DNA of 64,000 nucleotides, from contig CAVSHI010000003.1 of NCBI GenBank assembly GCA_963727845.1, forward strand, positions 930,001-994,000, given 5' to 3'. Of the stretch, positions 17,179 through 24,968 are shown one piece after another. The notes beneath the pieces are model-generated. The model was not told where the DNA came from, did no database searches, and saw only the letters and a list, made by a program, of their open reading frames with translations. Both the position numbers and the translations under genes were made by a program. The stretch comes from JBEKTW01 sp963727845. Its GTDB lineage: Bacteria > Bacteroidota > Ignavibacteria > UBA10030 > SZUA-254. How positions within the stretch are numbered: the first letter of the stretch is position 1; every line of letters starts with the position of its first letter.

Positions 17179-17834
17179 AGGGGAACGTTGCAGTAACTCC
17201 ATTTCCATTTTGTCCACTCTTGGACCATTCCAGCTTTAACCGGATTGTTGAGAACGTATTCGATAATCCGTCCGAGATCCCCGTCGTTGCGAACGACATG
17301 GTCATAACTTTCGTGCTGCCAAAAGATGCCGGAACGATACAGTATTTTGTTGGCTTCGTGCGCCGTGAACTTCTTCAAGGATCCAATGATGTCGGTGACA
17401 ATGTAGCGCGAGACGCCGTCTCGCGCAGGTAGCGATTCAGCGAATCGCTCTACGCTGAAAACCATGTGGACATGATTGGGCATAATACAATATGCAAGAA
17501 GTTCGTACGCCATCTGATCTCTATATTTGATGGCAGCGGACACAAGTCCGGCGATGCGGTCATCACGCAGCCAGAATTGACCTTCAGCCGACGTATCCAA
17601 GAACCGATCAAAATTTTCGAAATACTGTTTACGCGCTTCCTCGCGCGCCAGATTCCTTTCACTATCGTCGCGCATGTGAGCGATTTGCCTTTCCAGACCC
17701 AGGTGTTCTTTCTTCAGTTGCAATACGACATAATCAGGAAGTGATCCTGCGAGCCGGAATGTCACAAAGAATGTTCCCCGTAATGGCTGGTAGTGGGGTA
17801 ATCGACAACGGTAATATATTAATTCGTCTCCCAT
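17175..17834 (-). CDS. REP-associated tyrosine transposase (RAYT, IS200/IS605-like Y1)
   Basis: 219 residues from the ATG at 17834; a TTG two codons upstream is also in frame, and neither has a ribosome site. The Y1/HUH signature is MPNHVHMVF (the HxH metal site). The catalytic-tyrosine region is FWQHESYDHVVRN, with Tyr in ESYDH, followed by YVLNNPVKAGMV, all typical of RAYTs. RAYTs cut and rejoin single-stranded REP hairpins and are thought to spread REPs while usually staying in place themselves. Five REP copies flank or lie within this gene. One of them encodes the VERFAESL insert just after the HUH motif, and another provides the stop. Family length is 150-220, so it may be functional. 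Confidence 0.9.
   Translation of the reverse strand: MGDELIYYRCRLPHYQPLRGTFFVTFRLAGSLPDYVVLQLKKEHLGLERQIAHMRDDSERNLAREEARKQYFENFDRFLDTSAEGQFWLRDDRIAGLVSAAIKYRDQMAYELLAYCIMPNHVHMVFSVERFAESLPARDGVSRYIVTDIIGSLKKFTAHEANKILYRSGIFWQHESYDHVVRNDGDLGRIIEYVLNNPVKAGMVQEWTKWKWSYCNVPL
17431..17453 (-). repeat. REP element 3, inside the RAYT coding sequence
   Basis: Palindrome core at 17432-17448, one base, then CTAC (17450-17453). It has the same orientation as the others. It is read in frame as VERFAESL within the RAYT protein. Confidence 0.85.
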
Positions 17835-17857
17835 GGTCAAATGATGTGTCGCTCCCC

Positions 17858-17880
17858 TGCGATTCGGCGAATCGCATTAC
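17858..17880 (-). repeat. REP element 4, upstream of RAYT
   Basis: Palindrome core GCGATTCGGCGAATCGC (17859-17875), one base, then TTAC (17877-17880); GTAA on the minus strand. It lies 24 bases 5' of the RAYT start. Confidence 0.85.
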
Positions 17881-17910
17881 GATGTTCTCCCTCAGTCCAT
17901 TTTGCTTATT

Positions 17911-17933
17911 CGCGATTCGGCGAATCGCGCTAC
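17911..17933 (-). repeat. REP element 5, supplies the thyX stop codon
   Basis: Palindrome core at 17912-17928, one base, then CTAC (17930-17933). On the minus strand the TAG of GTAG is the thyX stop codon. Confidence 0.85.
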
Positions 17934-18787
17934 AGGCTGAGCTTGCTCAATTTCTCCAAAAACTCATCTGCCTCGCGCTCGCCAAGGCCTTTCAACTCAA
18001 GATATTCCTTTGTGATTGATGCAGCCTCGATATGTTCTTTCAAGACACACATTTCTAAACGCGAGAAATGTTCCGCCTTGAGGTTGTAGTCTTCGAATGC
18101 TTCCCACGCGATCGGAGTAACCTTCCTTGTAATTTCCGCCATCGCTTCAGCATAAACGCGGATTTCGTACTGCGCGTGGGGATCCATCCGCAGGGCGAGA
18201 AAATGAAAAAGGTTGTGCAGATCGATTTTCCAGTACCACTCGGTATAGAGCGACAGCGGAAGGTGTACTCTCGCGAGCTCGCGGGCAATGTCGTTATCCA
18301 GCATCTGTTCGTATTCCGCATACGTTTCGCGCTGGGCCGTGGTGAGTATTTCCAGCACTCTCTCTCGTAGCGCCGCCGGAACCTCGTCCACGGCGCGCCC
18401 CTGTCTGTTGCCTTTGCTCTGGTAGTGAATCGCGTCGTCTTCCGGGACGTAAAATTCGTCCTTCATCACTGAGTAGCGTCCCGAGTACTCATTCACGTTT
18501 GCCGTCCGGTGACGGATCCACTGCCGCGCAACGAATATGGGAAGCTTCACGTGGAATTTAAGCTCCACCATCTCAAACGGTGTCGTGTGTTGATGACGCA
18601 TGAGATAGCGGATGAGTCCGCGGTCTTCATTAACTGATTTTGTTCCCTTCCCGTACGAGACGCGTGCCGCCTGCACGATCGATTCATCCCCACCCATATA
18701 ATCGATGAGGCGTACGAAGCCGGCATTCAGGCACTTGAATTCCTTATCGAGCAGTTCGTTTGCCTGTGGATTTATGATATGGGCCAT
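17930..18787 (-). CDS. thyX: Flavin-dependent thymidylate synthase ThyX
   Basis: 285 residues from the ATG at 18787 (MAHIINPQANELLDKEFK), the family-like start; in-frame ATGs at 18859 and 18916 would add a non-conserved extension. The ThyX motif is present as RHRTANVNEYSGRYS, with the FAD/dUMP-binding RHRxxxxNExSxRY pattern; GFVRLIDYMGGDESIVQAARVSYG and ELARVHLPLSLYTEWYWKIDLHNLFHF are further conserved blocks. It makes dTMP from dUMP using methylene-tetrahydrofolate and FADH2. The stop codon TAG is part of REP element 5, so the REP inserted exactly at the gene end. It diverges from the GO-repair operon. Confidence 0.93.
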   Translation of the reverse strand: MAHIINPQANELLDKEFKCLNAGFVRLIDYMGGDESIVQAARVSYGKGTKSVNEDRGLIRYLMRHQHTTPFEMVELKFHVKLPIFVARQWIRHRTANVNEYSGRYSVMKDEFYVPEDDAIHYQSKGNRQGRAVDEVPAALRERVLEILTTAQRETYAEYEQMLDNDIARELARVHLPLSLYTEWYWKIDLHNLFHFLALRMDPHAQYEIRVYAEAMAEITRKVTPIAWEAFEDYNLKAEHFSRLEMCVLKEHIEAASITKEYLELKGLGEREADEFLEKLSKLSL

Positions 18788-18931
18788 GCTTGTCAGTACC
18801 TGAAATAATTTTTCCGCGATTAACTGTTCAATGTACTGAATCGCAGAGAGAAAATCCATTTCAAAAATTTCTTCGGACCTTCGCGCCAAGCCTGCCACGG
18901 CAGCACATCGCTTCAACTGGAGGCCGGAAGA

Positions 18932-18960
18932 TTGTTATTCCAGGCGTTTTTTCGTATCTT
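18932..18960 (+). promoter_or_regulatory. Promoter of the GO-repair operon, probably leaderless
   Basis: TTGTTA (18932-18937), 17 bases, TATCTT (18955-18960). The -10 box ends six bases before the ATG at 18967, so the transcript would start at or next to the first codon. Confidence 0.5.
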
Positions 18961-18966
18961 TTTACC

Positions 18967-19374
18967 ATGATCAAAGTTGCCGTCGGCATCATTATTCAGA
19001 ATGGACTCGCAGCACCCGACGTTACTCAGGTGCTCATGTGCCAGCGCAAGCCGACAGCGCTTTATCCGCTCAAGTGGGAATTTCCGGGCGGCAAGTTTGA
19101 AAACGGTGAGACCGCCGAGGAATGTTTGCTTCGCGAATTGAAGGAAGAGCTGGGCATCAATGCAGAAATCGGCGGACTTTTTCACCGCGAACATCACATG
19201 TATCCCGACAGCGGGACATTCGACGTTCATTACTACCTTGTGCCATCATTCAGCGGGGCGCTTGTGAACCGGGCGTTCACGAATATCCGGTGGGTACCGA
19301 CGGCGGAACTCCTGAATTTCGACATTCTGGAAGGGAACCGGGCTGTCATTCAAAAAATTATTAACCGCGCATGA
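18967..19374 (+). CDS. mutT: NUDIX hydrolase, MutT-type 8-oxo-dGTP diphosphatase
   Basis: 135 residues. The ATG at 18967 begins MIKVAVGIIIQNG; an upstream in-frame ATG at 18790 would run back across the promoter. The Nudix box is complete: GGKFENGETAEECLLRELKEELGI matches GX5EX7REUXEEXGU. Length and the CQRKPTALYPLKWEFPGG block match MutT. It hydrolyses 8-oxo-dGTP so that oxidised guanine is not incorporated into DNA. Its TGA overlaps the mutY ATG (ATGA), so the two are translationally coupled. Being first in an operon with mutY and an Ogg-type glycosylase supports the MutT assignment over other NUDIX enzymes. Confidence 0.85.
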   Translation: MIKVAVGIIIQNGLAAPDVTQVLMCQRKPTALYPLKWEFPGGKFENGETAEECLLRELKEELGINAEIGGLFHREHHMYPDSGTFDVHYYLVPSFSGALVNRAFTNIRWVPTAELLNFDILEGNRAVIQKIINRA

Positions 19375-20324
19375 AAGCACTGAACCCGGCGCACGTTAAG
19401 ATCATTCGCGAACAAATTCTCCCCTGGTACCGGAAAAATCGGCGGCCGCTTTTCTGGCGAACATTACGGGACCCTTATGCAATTCTGGTTTCGGAGATCA
19501 TGCTTCAGCAGACCCAGGCAGACCGGGTGGAAGAAAAACTTCCGCTGTTTCTGAAGAAATTTCCAACATTCGATACGCTTGCCGGTGCCCCCAAAGCGGA
19601 CGTTCTCCGCGCCTGGCAGGGATTGGGATACAACAATCGCGCTGCTCGCCTCTGGGATCTTGCACGTATCATCGCGAAAGATTTCGACGGCAACCTTCCA
19701 GCCGACGTAAACACACTCGAACAACTCCCGGGCATCGGGCCTTACACCGCCCGTGCGGTCGCGTGCTTCGCCTTTCGGAAACACACTTATGTGGTGGATG
19801 TAAATGTGCGCCGAGTCCTTTCACGCGTATTCTGGAGATTACGGACACGTTCAGAGGTTGGGGAGGAACAGAACATCTCCCGGATCGCAGAACAGATCCT
19901 GCCCCAGGATGCACAATCATGGAATCAGGCACTCATGGATCTGGGGTCGACGCTTTGCAAAGCACAGAAACCTCTCTGCCCCACCTGCCCCGTTTCAAAT
20001 ATGTGCCGCTCCCGGCATTTAGGAGCACAGCCGGGGCGACGACCGAGATCAAAGCTTGTTCCGCTTAAAGCCAGGCATCGCGTTGAACCAGCATATCAGG
20101 ATATCCCCCGGCGAATCTGGCGCGGGCGCATTGTTGAAGTACTGCGCAATGTGAATGGCAGAGGGTCAATCTCGATGCCCGAACTCGGCAACTCCATCAA
20201 ACCGGATTTCATGAAGCGGGAACTCCCCTGGCTCAGCAGTCTCATCGATGCACTTCTCCGCGACGGCATCGTGAGCACGACAGGTCACAGAAACGACGCA
20301 CGGGTAATGCTGGCGCACAAATGA
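19371..20324 (+). CDS. mutY: A/G-specific adenine glycosylase MutY
   Basis: 317 residues. MutY removes adenine mispaired with 8-oxoguanine. The catalytic Glu lies in SEIMLQQTQADRV, the helix-hairpin-helix is LPGIGPYTARAVACFAF, the catalytic Asp lies in VVDVNVRRVLSR, and the 4Fe-4S ligands follow the pattern C-x6-C-x2-C-x5-C (CKAQKPLCPTCPVSNMC). The C-terminus (IWRGRIVEVLRN... SLIDALLRDGIVS) looks like a short winged-helix tail, not the NUDIX-like 8-oxoG recognition domain of E. coli MutY, so mismatch recognition may differ. It overlaps both neighbours by four bases. Confidence 0.92.
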   Translation: MKALNPAHVKIIREQILPWYRKNRRPLFWRTLRDPYAILVSEIMLQQTQADRVEEKLPLFLKKFPTFDTLAGAPKADVLRAWQGLGYNNRAARLWDLARIIAKDFDGNLPADVNTLEQLPGIGPYTARAVACFAFRKHTYVVDVNVRRVLSRVFWRLRTRSEVGEEQNISRIAEQILPQDAQSWNQALMDLGSTLCKAQKPLCPTCPVSNMCRSRHLGAQPGRRPRSKLVPLKARHRVEPAYQDIPRRIWRGRIVEVLRNVNGRGSISMPELGNSIKPDFMKRELPWLSSLIDALLRDGIVSTTGHRNDARVMLAHK

Positions 20325-20959
20325 AAAAACGACGGCAATCACTAACGATCCAAGAAATCCGCGAGCTGTACGAAGAACGGAAGAAAGCAATTCGCGAACG
20401 GCTTGCAGAATTTGCGGCCGTTCGCCCGTCGGCATATTTCTACGAGCTCGTTTACTGTCTCCTGACGCCGCAATCGAGCGCCGTCAACGCCGCGAAAGCA
20501 GTCCGGGTTCTCCGCGACCACAACCTCCGTCATTCTGAAATCGACCCTGAACCGCTGCTGTACCAGAAGGATTTCTATATCCGGTTCCACATAACGAAAG
20601 CAAAGCACCTCCTCGCAGTCAAGGAACAATTTCCATTCATCCGGAAGGAGCTTTTGAACGGCAGCTCCAGTGTGCGGTTGCGGGAGTGGCTGGTGAAGAA
20701 CGTGAAGGGAATCGGCTGGAAGGAAGCCTCGCATTTTTTGCGCAACATCGGGCATCGCGATCTCGCGATTCTCGACCGGCACATTTTGAAGAATCTTGTT
20801 CGCCTGGGCGTTTTGCGCCAGTTGCCGGCGACGCTCACCGCGAAACGATACAAATCAATCGAGAACAAATTCCGAAAATTTTCTGGCGAAGTGCGAATTC
20901 CTATGGATGATCTCGACCTGCTCTTCTGGAGTATGGAAACCGGAGAGATCTTGAAATAG
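20321..20959 (+). CDS. ogg: Type 2 8-oxoguanine DNA glycosylase/AP lyase (Ogg2-like)
   Basis: 212 residues, the length of the Ogg2 N-glycosylase/DNA lyase family. The N-terminal half contains ELVYCLLTPQSSAVNAAKAV. The helix-hairpin-helix and catalytic block is VKGIGWKEASHFLRNIGHRDLAILDRHILKNL, with the nucleophilic Lys (GWKEA) and the Asp (ILDRH) visible. It excises 8-oxoguanine and cuts the abasic site. The family is best known from archaea and some bacteria, where it can replace MutM. It overlaps mutY by ATGA and ends the three-gene operon. Confidence 0.87.
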   Translation: MKKRRQSLTIQEIRELYEERKKAIRERLAEFAAVRPSAYFYELVYCLLTPQSSAVNAAKAVRVLRDHNLRHSEIDPEPLLYQKDFYIRFHITKAKHLLAVKEQFPFIRKELLNGSSSVRLREWLVKNVKGIGWKEASHFLRNIGHRDLAILDRHILKNLVRLGVLRQLPATLTAKRYKSIENKFRKFSGEVRIPMDDLDLLFWSMETGEILK

Positions 20960-21226
20960 ATGGTGGGTTGTTAGGTAATAGAAGATTGGCAGATGGTGTA
21001 GCGAGGAAGGGGAATAGATTGAGGATGGACGATGGATGATAGCTAAGGCCATTTGCCTTTGGCTTTTAGCAAAAACAATGAACCAATAACAAAGAACCAA
21101 CAACGCATAACACTCTGTCATCGCGAAGCCCCCAATGACCAATGACAAACAACAATTGACTAACCGCAAGTTCGAGAGCACAATGAACCTAAAACAAAGT
21201 ACAAACAACCAGCAACGAACCGACAG
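20960..21226. other. Low-complexity A/C-rich intergenic stretch
   Basis: From about 21070 to 21225 the + strand is dominated by short AAC/CAA/ATGA words (AACAATGAACCAATAACAAA, CAATGACCAATGACAAAC) and poor in G and T. No gene, hairpin or clear promoter is visible. A long reverse frame crossing it is an artefact of this bias and of antisense reading. Confidence 0.4.
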
Positions 21227-22372
21227 ATGAAAACGCTTGTCATCGGTGCCGGGATGATGGGAAGCGCGATGGCCTATGACCTCTCTCATTCGGAAAGCGT
21301 AACCGAAGTGCTCGTGGCCGACGTAAGCTACGAGAGGGCGGAAGCTGTCGCACTGTCGCTGGGCGACAACGTTCATCCATTGAAACTTGATATTCATTAC
21401 TATGACGACGTGATGTACGTGATGAGCACTGTGGATGTTGCTTTCGGCGCGACGTCGTACACGCACAACCATCTGCTGGCAAGAGCTGCGATTGAAGCGG
21501 GGGTTCATTTCTGCGATCTCGGGGGAAACATGGACGTTGTCGACCGACAGCTTTTGCTTGATCCCCGGGCGAAGGAGGCCGGTGTTTGCATCATCCCGAA
21601 CTGCGGCCTTGCCCCCGGGATGGCCTGCGTCATCGCTGCCGGCGCCGCAAAGAAGTTTGAGCATGTCGATGAAATTCACATTCGGGTCGGCGGGCTTCCC
21701 CAGCATCCGCAGCCGCCGCTGAATTACCAGCTCGTCTTTTCCGCGGAAGGGCTCATCAACGAGTATCTTGAGCCGGCGGAAGCGATCCGGGACGGGAAAA
21801 TTCAGAAGCTCGAATCGATGACGGAATGCGAAAAACTTGAATTCCCGCCGCCGTTCGGAAAACTGGAGGCATTCAACACGTCCGGTGGTATATCGACATT
21901 GACCAGAATGTTTGAGGGAAAGGTGAGAGACGTCGATTACAAAACCATCCGGTATCCGGGACATTGCGAGAAATTCAAAACGCTCCTGGACCTCGGATTC
22001 GCAAGTGCGGAGCCCATCATGGTCGGGAATTCCACCTCAACCGTACGGGAATTCTTCGAGAACCTTTTACGCAAGAAGCTCGCCTCAAACGGTCCCGATG
22101 TCGTGCTCATGCGCGTTACTGTCACCGGCACCATGGACGGCCGAAAGAGGACACTTGCGTATGAGTTGATAGATTATTATGATACAAATCTGAAGATGAC
22201 ATCCATGATGCGAACAACGGCCTTTCCAACATCAATCATCGGGCAGATGGTCGTGAACGGCACAATTTCAGTGCACGGCGTTTGTCCGCCGGAGCAGTGC
22301 GTACCGCTGGAGCCATTCCTGGCTGAATTATCCAAAAGAAATATCATTTTGAAAGAATCACTCGCAGGATGA
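21227..22372 (+). CDS. Saccharopine dehydrogenase-family oxidoreductase (lysine 6-dehydrogenase-like)
   Basis: 381 residues. The N-terminal Rossmann motif is VIGAGMMGSAMAYDL. It continues with SLGDNVHPLKLDIHYYDD and GVHFCDLGGNMDVV, then a C-terminal catalytic domain with NCGLAPGMACVIAAGAA and GGLPQHPQPPLNYQLVFS, all typical of saccharopine dehydrogenase-like proteins and close to bacterial L-lysine 6-dehydrogenase. It would use NAD(P) for oxidative deamination or reductive condensation at the lysine side chain. The substrate cannot be fixed from sequence alone. It has no signal peptide. Upstream is an A/C-rich spacer without a recognisable ribosome site. Confidence 0.82.
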   Translation: MKTLVIGAGMMGSAMAYDLSHSESVTEVLVADVSYERAEAVALSLGDNVHPLKLDIHYYDDVMYVMSTVDVAFGATSYTHNHLLARAAIEAGVHFCDLGGNMDVVDRQLLLDPRAKEAGVCIIPNCGLAPGMACVIAAGAAKKFEHVDEIHIRVGGLPQHPQPPLNYQLVFSAEGLINEYLEPAEAIRDGKIQKLESMTECEKLEFPPPFGKLEAFNTSGGISTLTRMFEGKVRDVDYKTIRYPGHCEKFKTLLDLGFASAEPIMVGNSTSTVREFFENLLRKKLASNGPDVVLMRVTVTGTMDGRKRTLAYELIDYYDTNLKMTSMMRTTAFPTSIIGQMVVNGTISVHGVCPPEQCVPLEPFLAELSKRNIILKESLAG

Positions 22373-22376
22373 ATCT

Positions 22377-22523
22377 ATGAAGCGTCCACTATCGGTCATT
22401 ATTATTTCGAAAGACCCCCATACCCTGCAGGAAACTCACAGCCGCTTCGACGCGCAGACGAGTTTCCCACGGTTGAGACTCCTTTCGATCTTTCTGAAAG
22501 CTTTCTTCTCAAAAAACATTTAG
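22377..22523 (+). CDS. Doubtful 48-codon ORF
   Basis: An ATG five bases after the previous stop opens a short frame (MKRPLSVIIISKDPHTLQE... FLKAFFSKNI) ending nine bases before yajQ. Position and direction suit an operon, but it has no clear ribosome site and no recognisable family. It could be untranslated spacer. Confidence 0.25.
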   Translation: MKRPLSVIIISKDPHTLQETHSRFDAQTSFPRLRLLSIFLKAFFSKNI

Positions 22524-22531
22524 AGCACGCC

Positions 22532-23029
22532 ATGCCAGACACAAGTTCTTTTGACATCGTTTCGAAGGTCGATTTGCAGGAAGTCGACAACGCAATCAAC
22601 CAGGCACGAAAGGAAATCGCGCAGCGGTACGACTTCAAAGGCTCAAAGACTTCCATCGAGCTGATACAGAAGGAGCATGAAGTCGTCATCCTGTCTGACG
22701 ATGATTTTCGCATGAAGGCGACCGTCGACCTTCTTCAATCGAAGTTCGTGAAACGCGGCGTTCCGCTGAAGGCGTTCACCTATGGTAAGATCGAACCGGC
22801 CGCCGGCAGCCTCGTCCGGCAGACAATCAAACTGCAGAACGGCATTGACAAGGAAAACGCCAGGCTGATCGTCAAGATGATCAAAGACACGAAGCTGCGG
22901 GTGCAGGCACAGATCATGGACGACCAGGTGCGCGTCAGCGGCAAGAACAAGGACGACCTTCAGGCCGTGATTGCGATGCTGCGCAAAGCAGACCTCAATT
23001 TCTCGATGCAATATATTAACTACCGTTAA
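22532..23029 (+). CDS. yajQ: YajQ family nucleotide-binding protein
   Basis: 165 residues, full family length. Typical blocks are SSFDIVSKVDLQEVDNAINQA, RYDFKGSKTSIEL, the central LLQSKFVKRGVPLKAF, and the C-terminal VRVSGKNKDDLQAVIAMLR. The fold is a pair of ferredoxin-like domains. Members bind nucleotides, and in Xanthomonas a homologue is a cyclic-di-GMP effector, which is family knowledge only and not shown here. It is cytoplasmic, in line with the preceding dehydrogenase gene and ending just before the amidase gene. Confidence 0.93.
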   Translation: MPDTSSFDIVSKVDLQEVDNAINQARKEIAQRYDFKGSKTSIELIQKEHEVVILSDDDFRMKATVDLLQSKFVKRGVPLKAFTYGKIEPAAGSLVRQTIKLQNGIDKENARLIVKMIKDTKLRVQAQIMDDQVRVSGKNKDDLQAVIAMLRKADLNFSMQYINYR

Positions 23030-23036
23030 GCTGAGA

Positions 23037-24600
23037 ATGAGGATTCGACTCCTTCTCGCCGTTCAACTTTTCATCGCTTCAACGGCTTTCTGTCAATATT
23101 CCATCCCCGTCCAGTTCCCGAACCAGCCTTCGCGCAACGCGCAGGTTGCAACATTCCTTCGGGGGAAAACGCTCTACGGCGCTCTGAACGACCTTCTTTC
23201 ATGCCTTCACATCCAGAGTGCTTCTCGCTCCGGGACCAGGCAAGTGCAATTCAAGACAAATAACTGCACGGTGATGGTGACCGCAACCAGTCCGTACGTC
23301 GCGATCACCGACAGGGATTCCAATATCAGCTCCATACAACTGCCGCAGGACGTTCTGTTCGGAGCAAGCCAGATTTTTGTTCCACTTGAATCGTTCGTTC
23401 CCGTTCTCGGTACCGTCACCGGAAGGAACATCATATTCAAGTCTGGCGAAAAACGGATCGTGGTGGAAGATGCTGCGGCAGCGTCACCGTACGACATTAC
23501 CGGACTGAGCGTGGAGGAAAAGAGCAATGGCGCTCTTGTGCGTATCCGATGCACGAAGACCCTCAAAGACTATGAAAGCTGGGTGAAACCGGAAGCTCGT
23601 GAAACGTGGCTCTACGTAACGATTGCCAACGCAAAAGCGGATACAACCGCCATTACAGCCACGAGGCCATCCGGCATCATGAAACAAATCATCGTGTTTC
23701 AATCGCCGACGTTCCGTCCAGTTCACCGTTAAGCTGAAGGGAAAGTTCACGAGCACCGAGCCGTCATCGGCAGAAGGCTCAAACGACATCCTCATCGCGC
23801 TCCCGACACCACCCCCAGAAAAGAACGACGATGTCGAGCGGTCGTTGGACCGAGAACGGAGCAAGTGGAAACTCGATTGCATCGTCATTGATGCGGGGCA
23901 CGGCGGCGACGACCCGGGAACTATCGGCGTCGCGCGAACAAAAGAGAAAGACATAACGCTCGCCATCGCGCTTAAACTCGGCAAGTTGATTGAGAAGAGC
24001 CTTCCGCAGACGAGAGTCGTCTACACGCGAAAAACCGATGAATTTATTGAATTATACCGCCGCGGCCAGATCGCAAACGAAGCCCAGGGAAAACTCTTTA
24101 TCAGCATCCACTGCAACTCCGCCCCCCGGAAACCGGCTCCGGCACATGGGTTCGAAATCTATCTCCTGCGTCCAGGAAAAACAGAGAACGCTGTTCGCAT
24201 TGCGGAACGGGAAAACGATGTCGTCAAACTTGAGAAAAATTACGAGCAGCGTTATCAGGAATTGAATGAAGAGCGTTTCATTCTCGTCACCATGGCACAG
24301 AGCGCCTACGTCAAGTACAGCGAACAATTTGCCGGAATCGTTCAGCAGGAAATGGGAAAGTATCTCAAGCAGGAGAATAACGGCGTGAAGCAAGCCGGGT
24401 TCTACGTGCTCGTTGGCGCATCAATGCCGAATGTGCTCATCGAGACCGGATATCTCTCCAACCGGAAAGAGGAACAGGTACTAAAGAGCGCGAAGGGGCA
24501 ACAGCACATCGCCGAAGCGATCTTCAACGCGGTGAAGCGGTACAAGCAGGGATACGAGAAATCTCTGGAGGAGGGTAAGGACATTGGGACGCCGGATTGA
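23037..24600 (+). CDS. N-acetylmuramoyl-L-alanine amidase (Amidase_3), split by a one-base insertion
   Basis: The ATG at 23037 opens a signal peptide (MRIRLLLAVQLFIASTAFCQ). The first frame continues through an AMIN-like beta domain (SSIQLPQDVLFGASQIFVPLE) and stops at 23732. A second frame then runs to 24600 with the whole zinc amidase domain: IDAGHGGDDPG (His), KEKDITLAIAL (Glu), FISIHCNSAP (His) and VLIETGYLSN (catalytic Glu). The two join if one T is removed near 23712-23713, giving SPTSVQFTVKLKGKF in place of SPTFRPVHR-stop. The total is 1564 bases, one more than a multiple of three. The enzyme cleaves the peptide from peptidoglycan in the periplasm, in cell separation. It is either a real lesion or a sequence error; the C-terminal part lacks an export signal of its own. 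Confidence 0.88.
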
Positions 24601-24815
24601 TTAACCTTTCTTGATGCTGCCACAACGAAAACTGCCTATCCTGCACAAGCCTAGCGGTAACCCCCCAATAATATAATGATGGGAACGTTGTGGTGCAGCA
24701 TGTTGCCTACTGTCTGCACCGAAACAAGCCAACCAGTCTGAAAACAGGTTCTTCAGAAAATGCGGCCAGCGTGAGTGATGTTCCTTCACGCCTGAGATTC
24801 CTCTTAGCGAAGACC

Positions 24816-24968
24816 TCATATATGTACAGCAATCTTCAGGACAACATTTCGCGGTTCTTCCCAGCTTGCTCCAGTAGTGTTTGCACCTTTGATGAGATGT
24901 GTGTGATCTAATAAATTGGTAACATATTTGGACGGTTCGAAAGTGCTCCCTCCCTCAACCTCAAGAAA
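24816..24968 (-). pseudogene. Orphan C-terminal fragment of a TonB-dependent receptor
   Basis: The reverse strand encodes EGGSTFEPSKYVTNLLDH and SWEEPRNVVLKIAVHI-stop, nearly identical to the last 48 residues of the full receptor encoded at 25725-28214. It starts in mid-barrel, overlaps the 3' end of the CDF-like gene, and has no start signal. It is a leftover of a second receptor copy or of a duplication that flanks the CDF-like gene. Confidence 0.75.

Noticed and set aside
20855..21964. Long leftward open frame of 369 codons
   Set aside because: It runs antisense to the ogg-type gene, through an A/C-rich spacer and antisense to the dehydrogenase. Its composition is repetitive (RHRFELLNFPVPDRFRR), with no ribosome site and no domain.
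24601..24819. Leftward frame of 72 codons ending at the amidase stop
   Set aside because: No ribosome site or family, and it overlaps the orphan receptor tail; composition suggests chance.
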